Positions 27,128 through 35,898 of a stretch of DNA of 40,649 nt are shown one piece after another. Numbering within the stretch: the stretch's first letter is position 1; every line of letters begins with the position of its first letter. The position numbers were made by a program, and so were the translations under genes. The notes beneath the pieces were generated by a model. It was not told where the DNA came from, ran no database searches, and saw nothing but the letters and a program-made list of their open reading frames with translations. Source of the DNA: Candidatus Zixiibacteriota bacterium (GTDB lineage: Bacteria; Zixibacteria; MSB-5A5; UBA10806); assembly GCA_024641335.1 (NCBI GenBank), contig JAHEDG010000024.1:1-40649 (forward strand), written 5' to 3'.

Positions 27128-28150
27128 TTACTTTTTCTTGTCGCAATCCTCAAACTTCTTATAAGCTTCCAGAGCTTCTTTCTTGCGCCCCTGACGAAGA
27201 AGAGTCTGGCTGTAAAGATCCCAGCCGATACATTCGTCGGGATAATCGGTGATCAACGATTCCAAACGGGCGATAGCGTCTTCGAATCTCTCGGCCAGAA
27301 TCAGAGCCACGTTGAGATTGATCTGCGCGTTCACGTCATCAGGACATAAATCGATCGACCGTCCGAACGCGTTGATCGCTTCATCGGTGCTCTTTAACTC
27401 CTGAAAATAAATAACCCCCAAATTAAACCACATTATGCAGTCATCCGGGCTGATTTCCAGCGCGCTCTTATAAAAACTTACCGCCTTCTCGAAATTCTTC
27501 TGCTCCCTGGCTATATCCCCCCGGCGCATAATCGCGTTGGCGTTGCCCGGTTCCACAACCAGAATCTTCTCATACAAGCTGTCGGCCAAATCGTATTTGC
27601 CCAGGTTAAGACAAAGATTGGCGAAATTCTCCAGCACGCTCATCTCTCCGGGCGCCAGCTCATAAGCACGATTGTAATAATAAAATGCCGAATCGCTGTT
27701 CTCCAGCCTCTGCCAGACATATCCGGTATTGGTGAACGCCTCATATCGTTCCGGCCAGATCAGTAAAGCCGTCGTAAAATCATTCCTGGCGCCCTCAAAA
27801 TCATCTTTCTTGGCGTTCTGGCTTCCCGATTCGAATAGCTCCTGCCAGGTTTCTTTGCGCAGATTGCTTATCTTATCCGCGCCCTTGGGAAAATACTTAT
27901 CCGCCAAATCCAGATGAGTTACCATTTTCCCGTATTCCTGGGTTTCTTTATAGCATTTTGCCAGATACATATGGGCTTCGCCGTTTTCCGGATTCTCATC
28001 TATAGCGTTCTTGAAATCCGTAATCGCCTTCTCCCAGTTCTTGCCGTTCATGGCTATTTTGCCCGCCGTTACCCATTTGCTGGCGCAACCCGAAACCGCC
28101 AACGACAGTGCCACTATCAACACCGCCAATCCGAATCGACCTTTGTTCAT
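27128..28150 (-). CDS. TPR-repeat lipoprotein
   Basis: 340 residues. Lipoprotein signal peptide with lipobox VSGC (Cys22), so predicted to be acylated and held at a membrane facing the periplasm. The rest is made of tetratricopeptide repeats of about 34 residues: AITDFKNAIDENPENGEAHMYLAK (in part), FTTALLIWPERYEAFTNTGYV, YYNRAYELAPGEMSVLENFA, YEKILVVEPGNANAIMRRGD, YKSALEISPDDCIMWFNLGV, FGRSIDLCPDDVNAQINLNV and a last YSQTLLRQGRKKEALEAYKK. I count about eight. TPRs mediate protein-protein contacts; the partner is unknown. It follows the DUF4139 gene after 12 bases with a GGAGGAAGG ribosome site, so the two are one transcription unit. Confidence 0.9.
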   Translation of the reverse strand: MNKGRFGLAVLIVALSLAVSGCASKWVTAGKIAMNGKNWEKAITDFKNAIDENPENGEAHMYLAKCYKETQEYGKMVTHLDLADKYFPKGADKISNLRKETWQELFESGSQNAKKDDFEGARNDFTTALLIWPERYEAFTNTGYVWQRLENSDSAFYYYNRAYELAPGEMSVLENFANLCLNLGKYDLADSLYEKILVVEPGNANAIMRRGDIAREQKNFEKAVSFYKSALEISPDDCIMWFNLGVIYFQELKSTDEAINAFGRSIDLCPDDVNAQINLNVALILAERFEDAIARLESLITDYPDECIGWDLYSQTLLRQGRKKEALEAYKKFEDCDKKK

Positions 28151-28162
28151 CCTTCCTCCATC

Positions 28163-29527
28163 CTAATATTCTATTGTATATGTCAATGTGTTCTCGTCAT
28201 TGGACTGCGCCCCTACTACAAATTCGACCTTGTAAGCGCTTACCTTATTAAATTCGATATTCGATCTCCTGATTCGCCATTCCCGCCAGCCCGGAACAGA
28301 CTCCACGACCACTACCTCGATCCCCTCGTCCTTATGATTCTTGATCTTTATCTCGTATGTCTCCCTGCGGTGTCCGCCGCCGAGATCCTCTACATCGATC
28401 TTTTTCCGTTCGCTGGTAATATCAAAAGCGTCTCCCAAAAAAACCCTGACCTTCTCATCTTTGGGAGTATGATCGATCAAATCCTCGCCGATAAACTGCA
28501 AATCCCCGCGGCTGTCCGCCTTGTAAACACGCAGCTTCCCTTTGGGCAGCGGAATACCCAGGTTGTTCTTCTCAGTATTATCGAACTCCAGGCTGACCTT
28601 CGCCTTCCTCTCTCCCTCGATCCCACGCCGACCGGAATACTGCTCCTCGATAGTGTATATCTTTCTGGCCGCGGTTTTTGTTTCCGGGAATAATGAAAGC
28701 TGCTTGATCTCGTTATCGGCCACTGTTGCCGGACGGTTAAGAGTATAAAGATGATACTCAAAGAAAGATTCCTCCTCGAATTGAGGCGCCCCCTTGGCCG
28801 AATACATGTCCATCGCCGCCGGAACCGGAGCCCTCAAATCGCCCCGAACCCGGTGTACGTCCCCGGCTACTAACTTAAGCGAAGCCTCTTTGTAGGTCGC
28901 CCCGCTTCTATTATCGATCGATACCCAGCCGGAAAGATCCAGATTCTTATCATCCTTATCCACTACTGCCACATACTCCGCGTGCCAGCCCAATCCGTCG
29001 GTCAAATAACTGACCTCGCAATCGCTCTTCTGCTTTTTATCCGCTTCCGCCAGCCAGACCAGCGTCGGCCTTAAAATCAATCCGTCGGGCAGCGCCCCGA
29101 AACTATAGTCCACCACCTGTTCAGCGTTGGTAATGGTTATCTCGCCCGACCCGCTTTTCAGAATGATATACTTTCCGTCGAATGACATCAGCTCCCCGCG
29201 ATGGGCAGTCTGATTCTCGGTCAGAATACCGATTTCCTCCCCTAAATACCTCTGCATCACTTTTTGAGTGTTGACCAGATCATACTGATAATTCTGCTCC
29301 AAAATCGATACCCCGCCCGATTTCGGACTGATATGCACTGATGTGGGATCTATAGAGGACGCTACCTCGTCGAACCTTATCAACCCCAAACCCTTTTGAA
29401 ATTCCAGAGATCTGGTTTGCTTCACCAACCCGAAATTCCCGCTATAAATAGTCAGGGATACATCATCGGCGAAAGAACTCGACGCTGTCAAAATTCCGAC
29501 TGATACTAAAGTTAGTAACTTTTTCAT
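28163..29527 (-). CDS. Secreted DUF4139-domain protein
   Basis: 454 residues from the ATG at 29527, chosen for the GGGAGG ribosome site five to six bases upstream and the clean signal peptide that follows (MKKLLTLVSVGILTASSSFA). After cleavage the protein begins DDVSLTIYSGNFGLVKQTR, continues with PTSVHISPKSGGVSILEQNYQYDL (in part), and has the DUF4139 core: VSYLTDGLGWHAEYVAVVD, LDLSGWVSIDNRSGATYKEA, LKLVAGDVHRV and the C-terminal EIKIKNHKDEGIEVVVVESVPG. It is a beta-rich family without an established biochemical function. Predicted periplasmic or surface protein, cotranscribed with a TPR lipoprotein from the promoter at 29621-29649. Confidence 0.85.
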   Translation of the reverse strand: MKKLLTLVSVGILTASSSFADDVSLTIYSGNFGLVKQTRSLEFQKGLGLIRFDEVASSIDPTSVHISPKSGGVSILEQNYQYDLVNTQKVMQRYLGEEIGILTENQTAHRGELMSFDGKYIILKSGSGEITITNAEQVVDYSFGALPDGLILRPTLVWLAEADKKQKSDCEVSYLTDGLGWHAEYVAVVDKDDKNLDLSGWVSIDNRSGATYKEASLKLVAGDVHRVRGDLRAPVPAAMDMYSAKGAPQFEEESFFEYHLYTLNRPATVADNEIKQLSLFPETKTAARKIYTIEEQYSGRRGIEGERKAKVSLEFDNTEKNNLGIPLPKGKLRVYKADSRGDLQFIGEDLIDHTPKDEKVRVFLGDAFDITSERKKIDVEDLGGGHRRETYEIKIKNHKDEGIEVVVVESVPGWREWRIRRSNIEFNKVSAYKVEFVVGAQSNDENTLTYTIEY

Positions 29528-29620
29528 TCTTTCCTCCCGATTAAAGCGTTTATAATTCAATACGCTCCGATAACCGGGTAAATTCCAACATATCTCAAAT
29601 TTTCCTTACGGGCAAGCTTT

Positions 29621-29649
29621 TTTATAACCGTAATATTATGTAATCTCAA
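29621..29649 (-). promoter_or_regulatory. Sigma70-type promoter of the DUF4139-TPR operon
   Basis: TTGAGA (29644-29649) and TATAAA (29621-29626) on the minus strand, with a 17-base spacer; each matches the consensus at five of six positions. Predicted start near 29614, giving a leader of about 87 bases before the ATG at 29527. It is placed right after the valS stop, so the operon need not depend on valS transcription. Confidence 0.65.
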
Positions 29650-29681
29650 GGTGATTTATCCGTTTACGGCAAGTCGGCCGT

Positions 29682-32339
29682 CTACCATCCCGAAAGCGAC
29701 TCCAGATTTTTGTTGAGCTTTTCTATACTCTCCTCGGTGGCCGCCTGCTTTTCCTTTTCCGAATCGATTACCTCCGACGGCGCCCGGTTCAAAAAGTCCG
29801 AATTGGCCAGCTTCTTCTTTATCCTCTCGAGATATTGCTTCTGCTTCTCCAGTTCCTTATCCAGCCGCTTGCGTTCGCTTTCCATATCGATCAAACCCTC
29901 AAGAGGAATATAAATCTCCCCTATCGATACCACGCTCGACGCCGCCAGCGGAGGCTTCTTGATATCGCTGCCGATCACCAGATTGTTGATCCTGCCCAAT
30001 ATTATCAACTGCGCCCGCTGCTCTTCCAAAATTGCCGCCGCTTTCTCATCTGATGTTTTTATCAGTACGTCCGCGGTCTTGCCCGGAGGAACATCCATCT
30101 CCGCCCTGACATTCCTTATCGCCCCGATAACCGTCTGAACCAGCTCGAAATCCTTTTCCAATTTATCATTGATAAACTTCAACGCGGGCTCCGGCCAGCC
30201 GGCATTAGAGAGAAACTCGTCCTCGGCCACGCCCGGAAGAAGATGATATATCTCCTCTGTTACAAAAGGCATAAATGGATGCAGCATCCTCAAAATCTGC
30301 ATCAGTACAAAACCGGCCACCTGACGAGCCCGATTCTTGACCTCCTCCACGGCCACACTCGCCAAACGAGGCTTGATCATCTCTAAGTACCAATCGCAAA
30401 AATCCTTCCAGATAAAATCATAAGCCGTCCTGGCCGCCGTATTGAAACGGTATCCCGATAAATAGTTATTGACCTGTCCGATTGTCTTGGCCAGCCTGGA
30501 AAGAATCCAAACGTCCGGCAGCTCGAGATCCTTAACCTCCGGAGAAATCTCTAACTTCGGTTCATAACCGTCGAAATTGGAGATTACGAAGCGAGACGCA
30601 TTCCAGATCTTATTCGCGAAATTCCGGCCAGATTCGAAACTCTTCTCCGAAATATACGGATCCTGACCTTCCGGAGTCGCTAGAATCAACGATATCCTCA
30701 ACGCGTCCGCGCCGTATTTATCTATTATCTCGATCGGATTGATGCCGTTCCCCTTCGATTTGGACATCTTCTCGCCGTCCGCGTCGCGCACCGTCCCGTG
30801 TATATAAACATCGTTGAACGGCAGCCTGCCCATAAATTCGTAAGAGGCCATGACCATCCGGGCGACCCAAAGATAAATTATCTCCGATGCCGTAAACAAA
30901 GATTTCGTCGGAAAAAATTTCTTTATTTCGGGCGTCTCATCCGGCCAGCCAAACGTCGAAAACGGCCAGAGCCATGACGAAAACCAGGTATCCAGAACAT
31001 CGGGATCCTGCTCGATATTGGCCGATCCGCATTTCCCGCAAACCTGAGGCTTTTCCCTGGCCACAGCCACCTCGGCACAATCCCTGCAATGATACGCCGG
31101 TATCCGATGACCCCACCAAAGCTGACGGGAAATGCACCAGTCACGGATATTCTCCAGCCAGTAAAGGTAAGTCTTGGACCAATGATCCGGATAAAACTTC
31201 AGCTCTCCGCTCTTAACCGCCTCTATCGCCGGCCCCGCCAACGAAGCCATCTTGACAAACCACTGCAGCGAAAGATAAGGCTCCACCACAGTATCGCACC
31301 GATAGCATACCGATACCGAAAGCTTGTAATCCTCTATCTTCTCCAAATGACCCCGGTCTTTGAGATCCTCCACTAACTTCCGACGACCCTCGTAACGGTC
31401 CAGTCCGGCGTACTTTCCGGCGTTCTCGTTCAATGACCCGTTGTCATTCAGTATGTTAATTCTCTCGAGATTATGCCTGTTGCCGATCTCAAAATCGTTG
31501 GGATCATGCGCCGGCGTTACCTTAACCGCCCCGGTTCCGAACTCCATATCAACGAAATCATCGGCGATTATCGGCAGCTCCCGATCGAGAATCGGAAGAA
31601 TAGCCGATTGGCCTACCACCTTCGCGAATCTCTTGTCCTTGGGATTCACCGCTATAGCCGTGTCGCCGAGCATCGTCTCCGGTCTGGTCGTGGCTACCGT
31701 CAGATATTCGTCCGAACCCTTGATCTTGTACTTTATAAACCACAAACGAGAATCGATATCCTCGCGCTCCAGCTCATCGTCGGAAAGCGATGTCAGACAA
31801 CGGGGACACCAGTTGATCAGACGGTTCCCCTGATATATTAAACCCTTTTCATAGAGCCTGACAAATACCTCAATTACCGCCCGGGATAAACCCTCGTCCA
31901 TCGTAAAACGGGTCCTGTCCCAGTCGCAGCTGCAGCCTATTCTCTTAAGCTGATTCAAAATCCGGTCGAATTTGTCATCTTTCCACGACCAGACCTTCTT
32001 TAAAAACTTCTCTCTGCCCAGCTTCTGACGAGAAATTCCTTCCTTGGCCAGATTCTTCTCAACCACCACTTGAGTGGCGATTCCGGCATGATCCACTCCC
32101 GGCATCCATTCCGACTCATACCCCATGGCCCGACGCCAGCGAATCATGATATCCTGCAAAGTGTTATTCAATGCATGCCCGATATGAAGAACATCGGTCA
32201 CGTTCGGAGGAGGTATGACTATGGAATACGACTTCTTATCGCTATCGATCTTCCCGTGAAATAAGCCTGCCTGCTCCCAGCGGGGATACCATAATTGCTC
32301 GACTTTCGCCGGCTCATATGCTTTTGGAATCTCTTTCAT
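29682..32339 (-). CDS. valS: Valyl-tRNA synthetase ValS
   Basis: Class I aminoacyl-tRNA synthetase charging tRNA-Val with an editing domain against threonine. 885 residues. N-terminal PPPNVTDVLHIGHA with HIGH at residues 52-55 (the usual glycine-serine before the leucine is Asp-Val here); editing domain with TTRPETMLGDTAIAV and VTPAHDPNDFEIG; KMSKS at 524-528; anticodon-binding region; and a C-terminal coiled coil of about 65 residues (SERKRLDKELEKQKQYLERI onward) characteristic of ValS. Cysteine pairs CPRC, CYRC, CRDC and CGKC suggest zinc sites. The ribosome site is weak (GAGAAG just before ATG). The leader holds a terminator-like hairpin. Confidence 0.97.
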   Translation of the reverse strand: MKEIPKAYEPAKVEQLWYPRWEQAGLFHGKIDSDKKSYSIVIPPPNVTDVLHIGHALNNTLQDIMIRWRRAMGYESEWMPGVDHAGIATQVVVEKNLAKEGISRQKLGREKFLKKVWSWKDDKFDRILNQLKRIGCSCDWDRTRFTMDEGLSRAVIEVFVRLYEKGLIYQGNRLINWCPRCLTSLSDDELEREDIDSRLWFIKYKIKGSDEYLTVATTRPETMLGDTAIAVNPKDKRFAKVVGQSAILPILDRELPIIADDFVDMEFGTGAVKVTPAHDPNDFEIGNRHNLERINILNDNGSLNENAGKYAGLDRYEGRRKLVEDLKDRGHLEKIEDYKLSVSVCYRCDTVVEPYLSLQWFVKMASLAGPAIEAVKSGELKFYPDHWSKTYLYWLENIRDWCISRQLWWGHRIPAYHCRDCAEVAVAREKPQVCGKCGSANIEQDPDVLDTWFSSWLWPFSTFGWPDETPEIKKFFPTKSLFTASEIIYLWVARMVMASYEFMGRLPFNDVYIHGTVRDADGEKMSKSKGNGINPIEIIDKYGADALRISLILATPEGQDPYISEKSFESGRNFANKIWNASRFVISNFDGYEPKLEISPEVKDLELPDVWILSRLAKTIGQVNNYLSGYRFNTAARTAYDFIWKDFCDWYLEMIKPRLASVAVEEVKNRARQVAGFVLMQILRMLHPFMPFVTEEIYHLLPGVAEDEFLSNAGWPEPALKFINDKLEKDFELVQTVIGAIRNVRAEMDVPPGKTADVLIKTSDEKAAAILEEQRAQLIILGRINNLVIGSDIKKPPLAASSVVSIGEIYIPLEGLIDMESERKRLDKELEKQKQYLERIKKKLANSDFLNRAPSEVIDSEKEKQAATEESIEKLNKNLESLSGW

Positions 32340-32379
32340 CTTCTCTTATCGCTGCCGTTCAACGCCCTTTTGTCCCTTC

Positions 32380-32403
32380 AAAACAAAAACGGGATCGATC
32401 CCG
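32380..32403 (-). terminator. Terminator-like hairpin in the valS leader (possible attenuator)
   Basis: The palindrome CGGGATCGATCCCG (32390-32403) is followed, on the minus strand, by TTTTTGTTTT (32380-32389). It lies about 40-65 bases upstream of the valS ATG and points toward valS, so it would reduce read-through into the gene unless an alternative fold forms. The stem is short (5-6 bp with a TCGA loop). I see no T-box consensus. Confidence 0.45.
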
Positions 32404-32545
32404 CTCGCATAATCTAAGTTATCGGACGGTTATTGTCCATACTAAATTCAATCAAACTACTATCTGCTATCCGCGATAATGCCCCGCCCATACCCGATGC
32501 CGTCCGGAAACCTGCCGCAAAAACCGAAATTTAATCTCAATACCG

Positions 32546-32569
32546 AAAAAAACAAGCGAAATCTCGCTT
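32546..32569 (-). terminator. Second terminator-like hairpin in the valS / DUF362 divergent gap
   Basis: AAGCGA (32554-32559) pairs with TCGCTT (32564-32569) across an AATC loop; on the minus strand the hairpin is followed by a seven-U tract (32546-32552). It could stop leftward antisense transcription from the DUF362 gene or belong to the valS leader. The 6-bp stem is modest. Confidence 0.4.
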
Positions 32570-32704
32570 TCTCCCCAAACAGCCAAAATCACAAACCACT
32601 GCGAATTCAACACTCCCGGGCATTTCCAAAGTTCGATTCGCTCACCATTCCCTTGCGAAATACCAGATCATATGCCATATTATTTATCCGGAGGAGGACA
32701 TCCT

Positions 32705-33670
32705 ATGAACGACAATCGAATGGAACGACGACAGTTTATCAAACTCACCGGCAAAGCGGCCGCCCTGGCCTCTGTCTTCGGCGGGGGCAGCTATATCCTT
32801 TCACAAAACATCTATTCGCCCAAACATCAGGCAGCCGCTATTTATAAGGGAGACAGAAGCCCCGATATCGACACCGATTTCCCCGATTTAATCTCTTTAA
32901 GATCCAAAGACCATGCCGCGGCGGCGTTGGAAGCTATCGGCCTGCTAGGCGGAATCAGCCGCTTCATCGCCCGGGGAGATATTGTTACCATCAAACCGAA
33001 TATCGGATGGGATCGAAGCCCGGCCCAGGGCGCCAATACCAATCCCGATCTGGTCAGAGCTGTGGCCCTGGCATGCCTCGACGCCGGAGCGGCCAAAGTC
33101 ATGGTCACCGACGTCCCCTGCAACGACTCTCGACGGACCTTCCGACGTTCGGGAATTGACGATGCCCTGAAAGGAACAGGAGTTGAAGTCCTCCTGCCGG
33201 AAGAACATCTCTTCGTTAACGCCGATCTCGGAGGAGAAATACTGGGCGAATGGCCCGTACTAAAACCATTCCTCGAAAACGATAAATTGATAAATATGCC
33301 GATTATCAAACAACACGGCCTCTCCAAAATCACTGCCGGTATGAAAAACTGGTACGGCGTTCTCGGCGGACCGAGAAACCGACTCCACCAGGAAATAAAT
33401 CGCTCCATCGCCGATCTGGCCGATTATTTCCGACCGACGCTGATCATCGCCGACGCCACCAGAGTGCTGACCCGAAACGGACCCGCCGGAGGATCTCAAA
33501 CTGACGTCGAAACGCATGATATCGTCATTGCCTCCGCCAACCAGGTGGCCGTCGATTCATACGCCTGCCGATTCCTGAATCTCGATCCCCAAACAATAGA
33601 ATATATCAAACAAGGCGAAGCCCGCGGCCTCGGTCGAATAGACGGCTACTCTGTTCAGGAACGGATCTGA
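32705..33670 (+). CDS. Tat-exported DUF362 protein
   Basis: 321 residues from the ATG at 32705, placed six bases after a GGAGGAGGA ribosome site; an upstream in-frame start at 32672 would disrupt the leader. The N-terminus carries a twin-arginine signal, ERRQFIKLTGK with the arginines at 8-9 and a hydrophobic stretch after it, so a folded, probably cofactor-containing protein is exported. The body is DUF362: DIVTIKPNIGWD, NTNPDLVRAVALACLDAGAAKVMVTDVP (in part), IIKQHGLSKITAGMKNWYGVLG, PTLIIADATRVLTRNGPAGG and NQVAVDSYACRFL. DUF362 is of unknown function and often sits with iron-sulfur proteins. First gene of a three-gene operon; the next starts seven bases later. Confidence 0.85.
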   Translation: MNDNRMERRQFIKLTGKAAALASVFGGGSYILSQNIYSPKHQAAAIYKGDRSPDIDTDFPDLISLRSKDHAAAALEAIGLLGGISRFIARGDIVTIKPNIGWDRSPAQGANTNPDLVRAVALACLDAGAAKVMVTDVPCNDSRRTFRRSGIDDALKGTGVEVLLPEEHLFVNADLGGEILGEWPVLKPFLENDKLINMPIIKQHGLSKITAGMKNWYGVLGGPRNRLHQEINRSIADLADYFRPTLIIADATRVLTRNGPAGGSQTDVETHDIVIASANQVAVDSYACRFLNLDPQTIEYIKQGEARGLGRIDGYSVQERI

Positions 33671-33677
33671 TTCGGCC

Positions 33678-35339
33678 ATGACCTCATCCGGAAAAATATC
33701 TCCCGGCATATTAAAAGCCCGATGGCTCCGCAGAATTTCACAAACCCTCTTCCTATCGATGTTCCTCGTCCTGATCTATCTGACCGAATTTTCGTTTACC
33801 ACCTTTAAAAGCCCTGACGAAACCATCAAACCGTCGTCCTGGCTCAATCTTTTTTATAATATCGATCCGCTCTCCGGATTCGCCGCCGGCATTTCATCCG
33901 GCCTGCTTTATGGATCGCTGGCCCTGGGGTTGATAATTATCGTCGCTACTATATTCTTCGGACGGTTCTTCTGCGGCTGGATATGCCCCATGGGAACTCT
34001 CAACCAGCTTTTATCGAGCTTCTCTTCCGAAAGAGAAAGCCGCCAAGGCGCCCGGCTGATAAGAGCTAATAAATACCATCGGTACCAGGCATGGAAATAT
34101 TATATCCTCTTCGGATTGCTGGCTCTTGCGGTTTTCGGTTCCGTACAAACCGGATTGTTCGACCCCATCACCCTGGCCGCGCGATCTATCGGTATGGTCG
34201 TCATCCCGGCCCTGAACTCCGCCTTGACCGCCGTCGCTATGACCCTGTCGAATTCGTCTATAAAGATCCTGACCTGGCTGGGAACCGGAATCTTCGCAGC
34301 CGCATCCGGAACTCTGATCTACTTCAAACAGCCCCATTTCCATGGTATCTTCTGGCTCGCCCTGATATTCGGCGCCGTGATGCTCTCCAACAGAGTCTTC
34401 ACACGCTTCTGGTGCCGAGGATTATGCCCTCTCGGAGCGTTCCTCGGTCTGATCAGCAGATACTCGATTTTTGGACTATATAAAATACACAATAAATGCA
34501 CCGATTGCGGACTCTGCCTTCTGAACTGCCAGGGCGGGGACGACCCTCACGGCAATGTTGCTCACCGACGATCCGAATGTCATCTCTGTCTCAATTGCGT
34601 GGCGGTCTGTCCGGAGGATGTTCTCTCGTTCGGATTCCAGTTCGATCCCGCTGATTACAACCCGAAACCCGATCTGACTACAAGGAGAACCGTTCTGGCC
34701 TCTCTGGCCGGATTGACTGTTATGCCCATACTCCGAAGCGGTGTTATTGCCGCAAACAACCGATCATTTATCAGGCCCCCCGGATCTCTGATCGAAGACG
34801 ATTTCCTCGAACGCTGTATCCGTTGCGGGCAATGTATGAAGATCTGCCCTACCAACGCCCTCCAGCCGGCTCTGCTGGAAACCGGTTTCGAGGGTATCTT
34901 CTCCCCTTTGCTCATGCCCCGGATCGGCTATTGCGAACATTATTGCACCCTGTGCGGAGAAATATGCCCCACTGGATCTATCTTGAAACTGGAAACCGAT
35001 ACCAAGTTCGGTTCATCGGGAACCACACCAACCAAAATAGGTACCGCCTTTTTCGATAAAGGCAGATGCCTGCCCTGGGGATCCGGAGTAACCTGCATCG
35101 TTTGCGAGGAATGGTGCCCGACATCGCCCAAAGCCATATGGCTAGAAGAAGCCGAGATAATCGACCGGGACGGTAACCGCTCCAAAATAAAGCTGCCCCA
35201 TCTCGATCCGGACAAATGCACCGGTTGCGGAGCCTGTGAATACGCCTGCCCCGTTTCCGGGCAGCCCGGCATCTATATCACTTCCGCCGGAGAAACCCGG
35301 GATCCGAATAGATCACTGCTTCTAAGGAAAAGAAAATGA
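33678..35339 (+). CDS. NapH-NapG-like fused membrane polyferredoxin
   Basis: 553 residues. The first half is NapH/MauN-like: about four to five membrane segments (20-40, 68-95, 143-160, 168-190, 200-240) with two CxxxCP motifs (Cys99/103 and Cys246/250), then two ferredoxin-type clusters (Cys274/277/280/284 and 301/304/307/311). A twin-arginine-like segment RRTVLASLAGLTVMP (336-350) follows, then a NapG-like half with clusters at 380/383/386/390, 419/423/426/430, about 464/473/476/480 and 514/517/520/524. That is up to six 4Fe-4S sites. If the internal RR segment crosses the membrane, electrons could pass between cytoplasm and periplasm. Overlaps the next gene by ATGA. The redox partner is unknown. 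Confidence 0.85.
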   Translation: MTSSGKISPGILKARWLRRISQTLFLSMFLVLIYLTEFSFTTFKSPDETIKPSSWLNLFYNIDPLSGFAAGISSGLLYGSLALGLIIIVATIFFGRFFCGWICPMGTLNQLLSSFSSERESRQGARLIRANKYHRYQAWKYYILFGLLALAVFGSVQTGLFDPITLAARSIGMVVIPALNSALTAVAMTLSNSSIKILTWLGTGIFAAASGTLIYFKQPHFHGIFWLALIFGAVMLSNRVFTRFWCRGLCPLGAFLGLISRYSIFGLYKIHNKCTDCGLCLLNCQGGDDPHGNVAHRRSECHLCLNCVAVCPEDVLSFGFQFDPADYNPKPDLTTRRTVLASLAGLTVMPILRSGVIAANNRSFIRPPGSLIEDDFLERCIRCGQCMKICPTNALQPALLETGFEGIFSPLLMPRIGYCEHYCTLCGEICPTGSILKLETDTKFGSSGTTPTKIGTAFFDKGRCLPWGSGVTCIVCEEWCPTSPKAIWLEEAEIIDRDGNRSKIKLPHLDPDKCTGCGACEYACPVSGQPGIYITSAGETRDPNRSLLLRKRK

Positions 35340-35851
35340 AAAAACTGTTATTGATCCTCTGCCTGACTATTATCTCGCTGGCCGCCTGCCCCCAAAATAA
35401 AAAACAACCGCCGGAATCCGCCGTCCCCGAAACCGCCCTCCTGGCCACTCTCGGCGATTTCAAGGTCAATTCTGATATCAGAACCTATGATTCCGAATCC
35501 CTCTGGGAGTATATCGACGGTGCCGCCGATCAAATAATCCTGCTGGGATTCGACAAAATGGCCACCGCCGATTATATCAGGGACGATACCTCTTTGACTG
35601 TGGAGATATATCTCTTCCTCGCTCCCCAGGGAGCCTTTTCCATCTTCTCCGAATATTCCGATATCTCGGCCAAAGATCCCGGACTGGGCGGCGAAAGCAA
35701 AGTCGCCGACGGAGAGCTGATGTTCTATGAAGACAAATATTTCGTCTATCTAAATTGCTTCGGCGTCGCCGTCCCCGAAACATCCCTGGTGAAAATAGCC
35801 GCCTCTATAGATTCCGTCCTGATCGAAACCGGAAAACTCCTCGAAAAATAA
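35336..35851 (+). CDS. DUF6599-like lipoprotein
   Basis: 171 residues. Lipoprotein signal with LAAC lipobox (Cys18). The mature part has LWEYIDGAADQIILLGFDKM, EIYLFLAPQGAFSIFSEYS and a C-terminal YVYLNCFGV-like strand region, which I recognise as a DUF6599-type domain; function unknown. It starts in an ATGA overlap with the NapH-NapG-like gene, so its role is probably tied to that redox module at the periplasmic face. No cofactor-binding cysteines other than the lipid anchor and one internal Cys (in LNCFG). Confidence 0.75.
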   Translation: MKKLLLILCLTIISLAACPQNKKQPPESAVPETALLATLGDFKVNSDIRTYDSESLWEYIDGAADQIILLGFDKMATADYIRDDTSLTVEIYLFLAPQGAFSIFSEYSDISAKDPGLGGESKVADGELMFYEDKYFVYLNCFGVAVPETSLVKIAASIDSVLIETGKLLEK

Positions 35852-35867
35852 CCGAAAAAAATCTGAC

Positions 35868-35898
35868 AAAAAAATCCCCCCTGCCGAAACAGGGGGGA
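35868..35898 (-). terminator. Strong leftward terminator
   Basis: Nine-base stem TCCCCCCTG (35875-35883) with CAGGGGGGA (35890-35898), loop CCGAAA. On the minus strand it is followed by seven U (35868-35874) and then a second U-rich stretch. On the plus strand, the side of the DUF6599 transcript, there is no U-tract, so it is oriented for a leftward RNA such as the predicted small RNA. Confidence 0.75.

Larger units (their letters stand above)
32340..32704. other. Divergent intergenic region, valS / DUF362 operon
   Basis: 365 bases without a convincing gene. Besides the two leftward hairpins there is an eight-codon minus-strand reading frame (32414-32440, MDNNRPIT) just upstream of the hairpin at 32390; it has no ribosome site and no valine codons. 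For the plus strand a weak promoter pair TTGCGA (32653-32658) and CATATT (32676-32681) is possible, and GGAGGAGGA at 32690-32698 is a clear ribosome site fixing the DUF362 start at 32705. Confidence 0.4.

Noticed and set aside
32631-32639. tRNA-like T-loop sequence GTTCGATTC
   Set aside because: No matching acceptor stem, D-loop or anticodon arm in the 70 bases upstream.
32340-32704. T-box riboswitch for valS
   Set aside because: No match to the conserved T-box antiterminator sequence (GGGTGG-x-ACCGCG type) on the minus strand; only terminator-like hairpins are present.
32842-33408. Minus-strand reading frame of 188 codons
   Set aside because: Antisense to the DUF362 gene, whose motifs are intact; the translation is serine/arginine-rich with no family signal.
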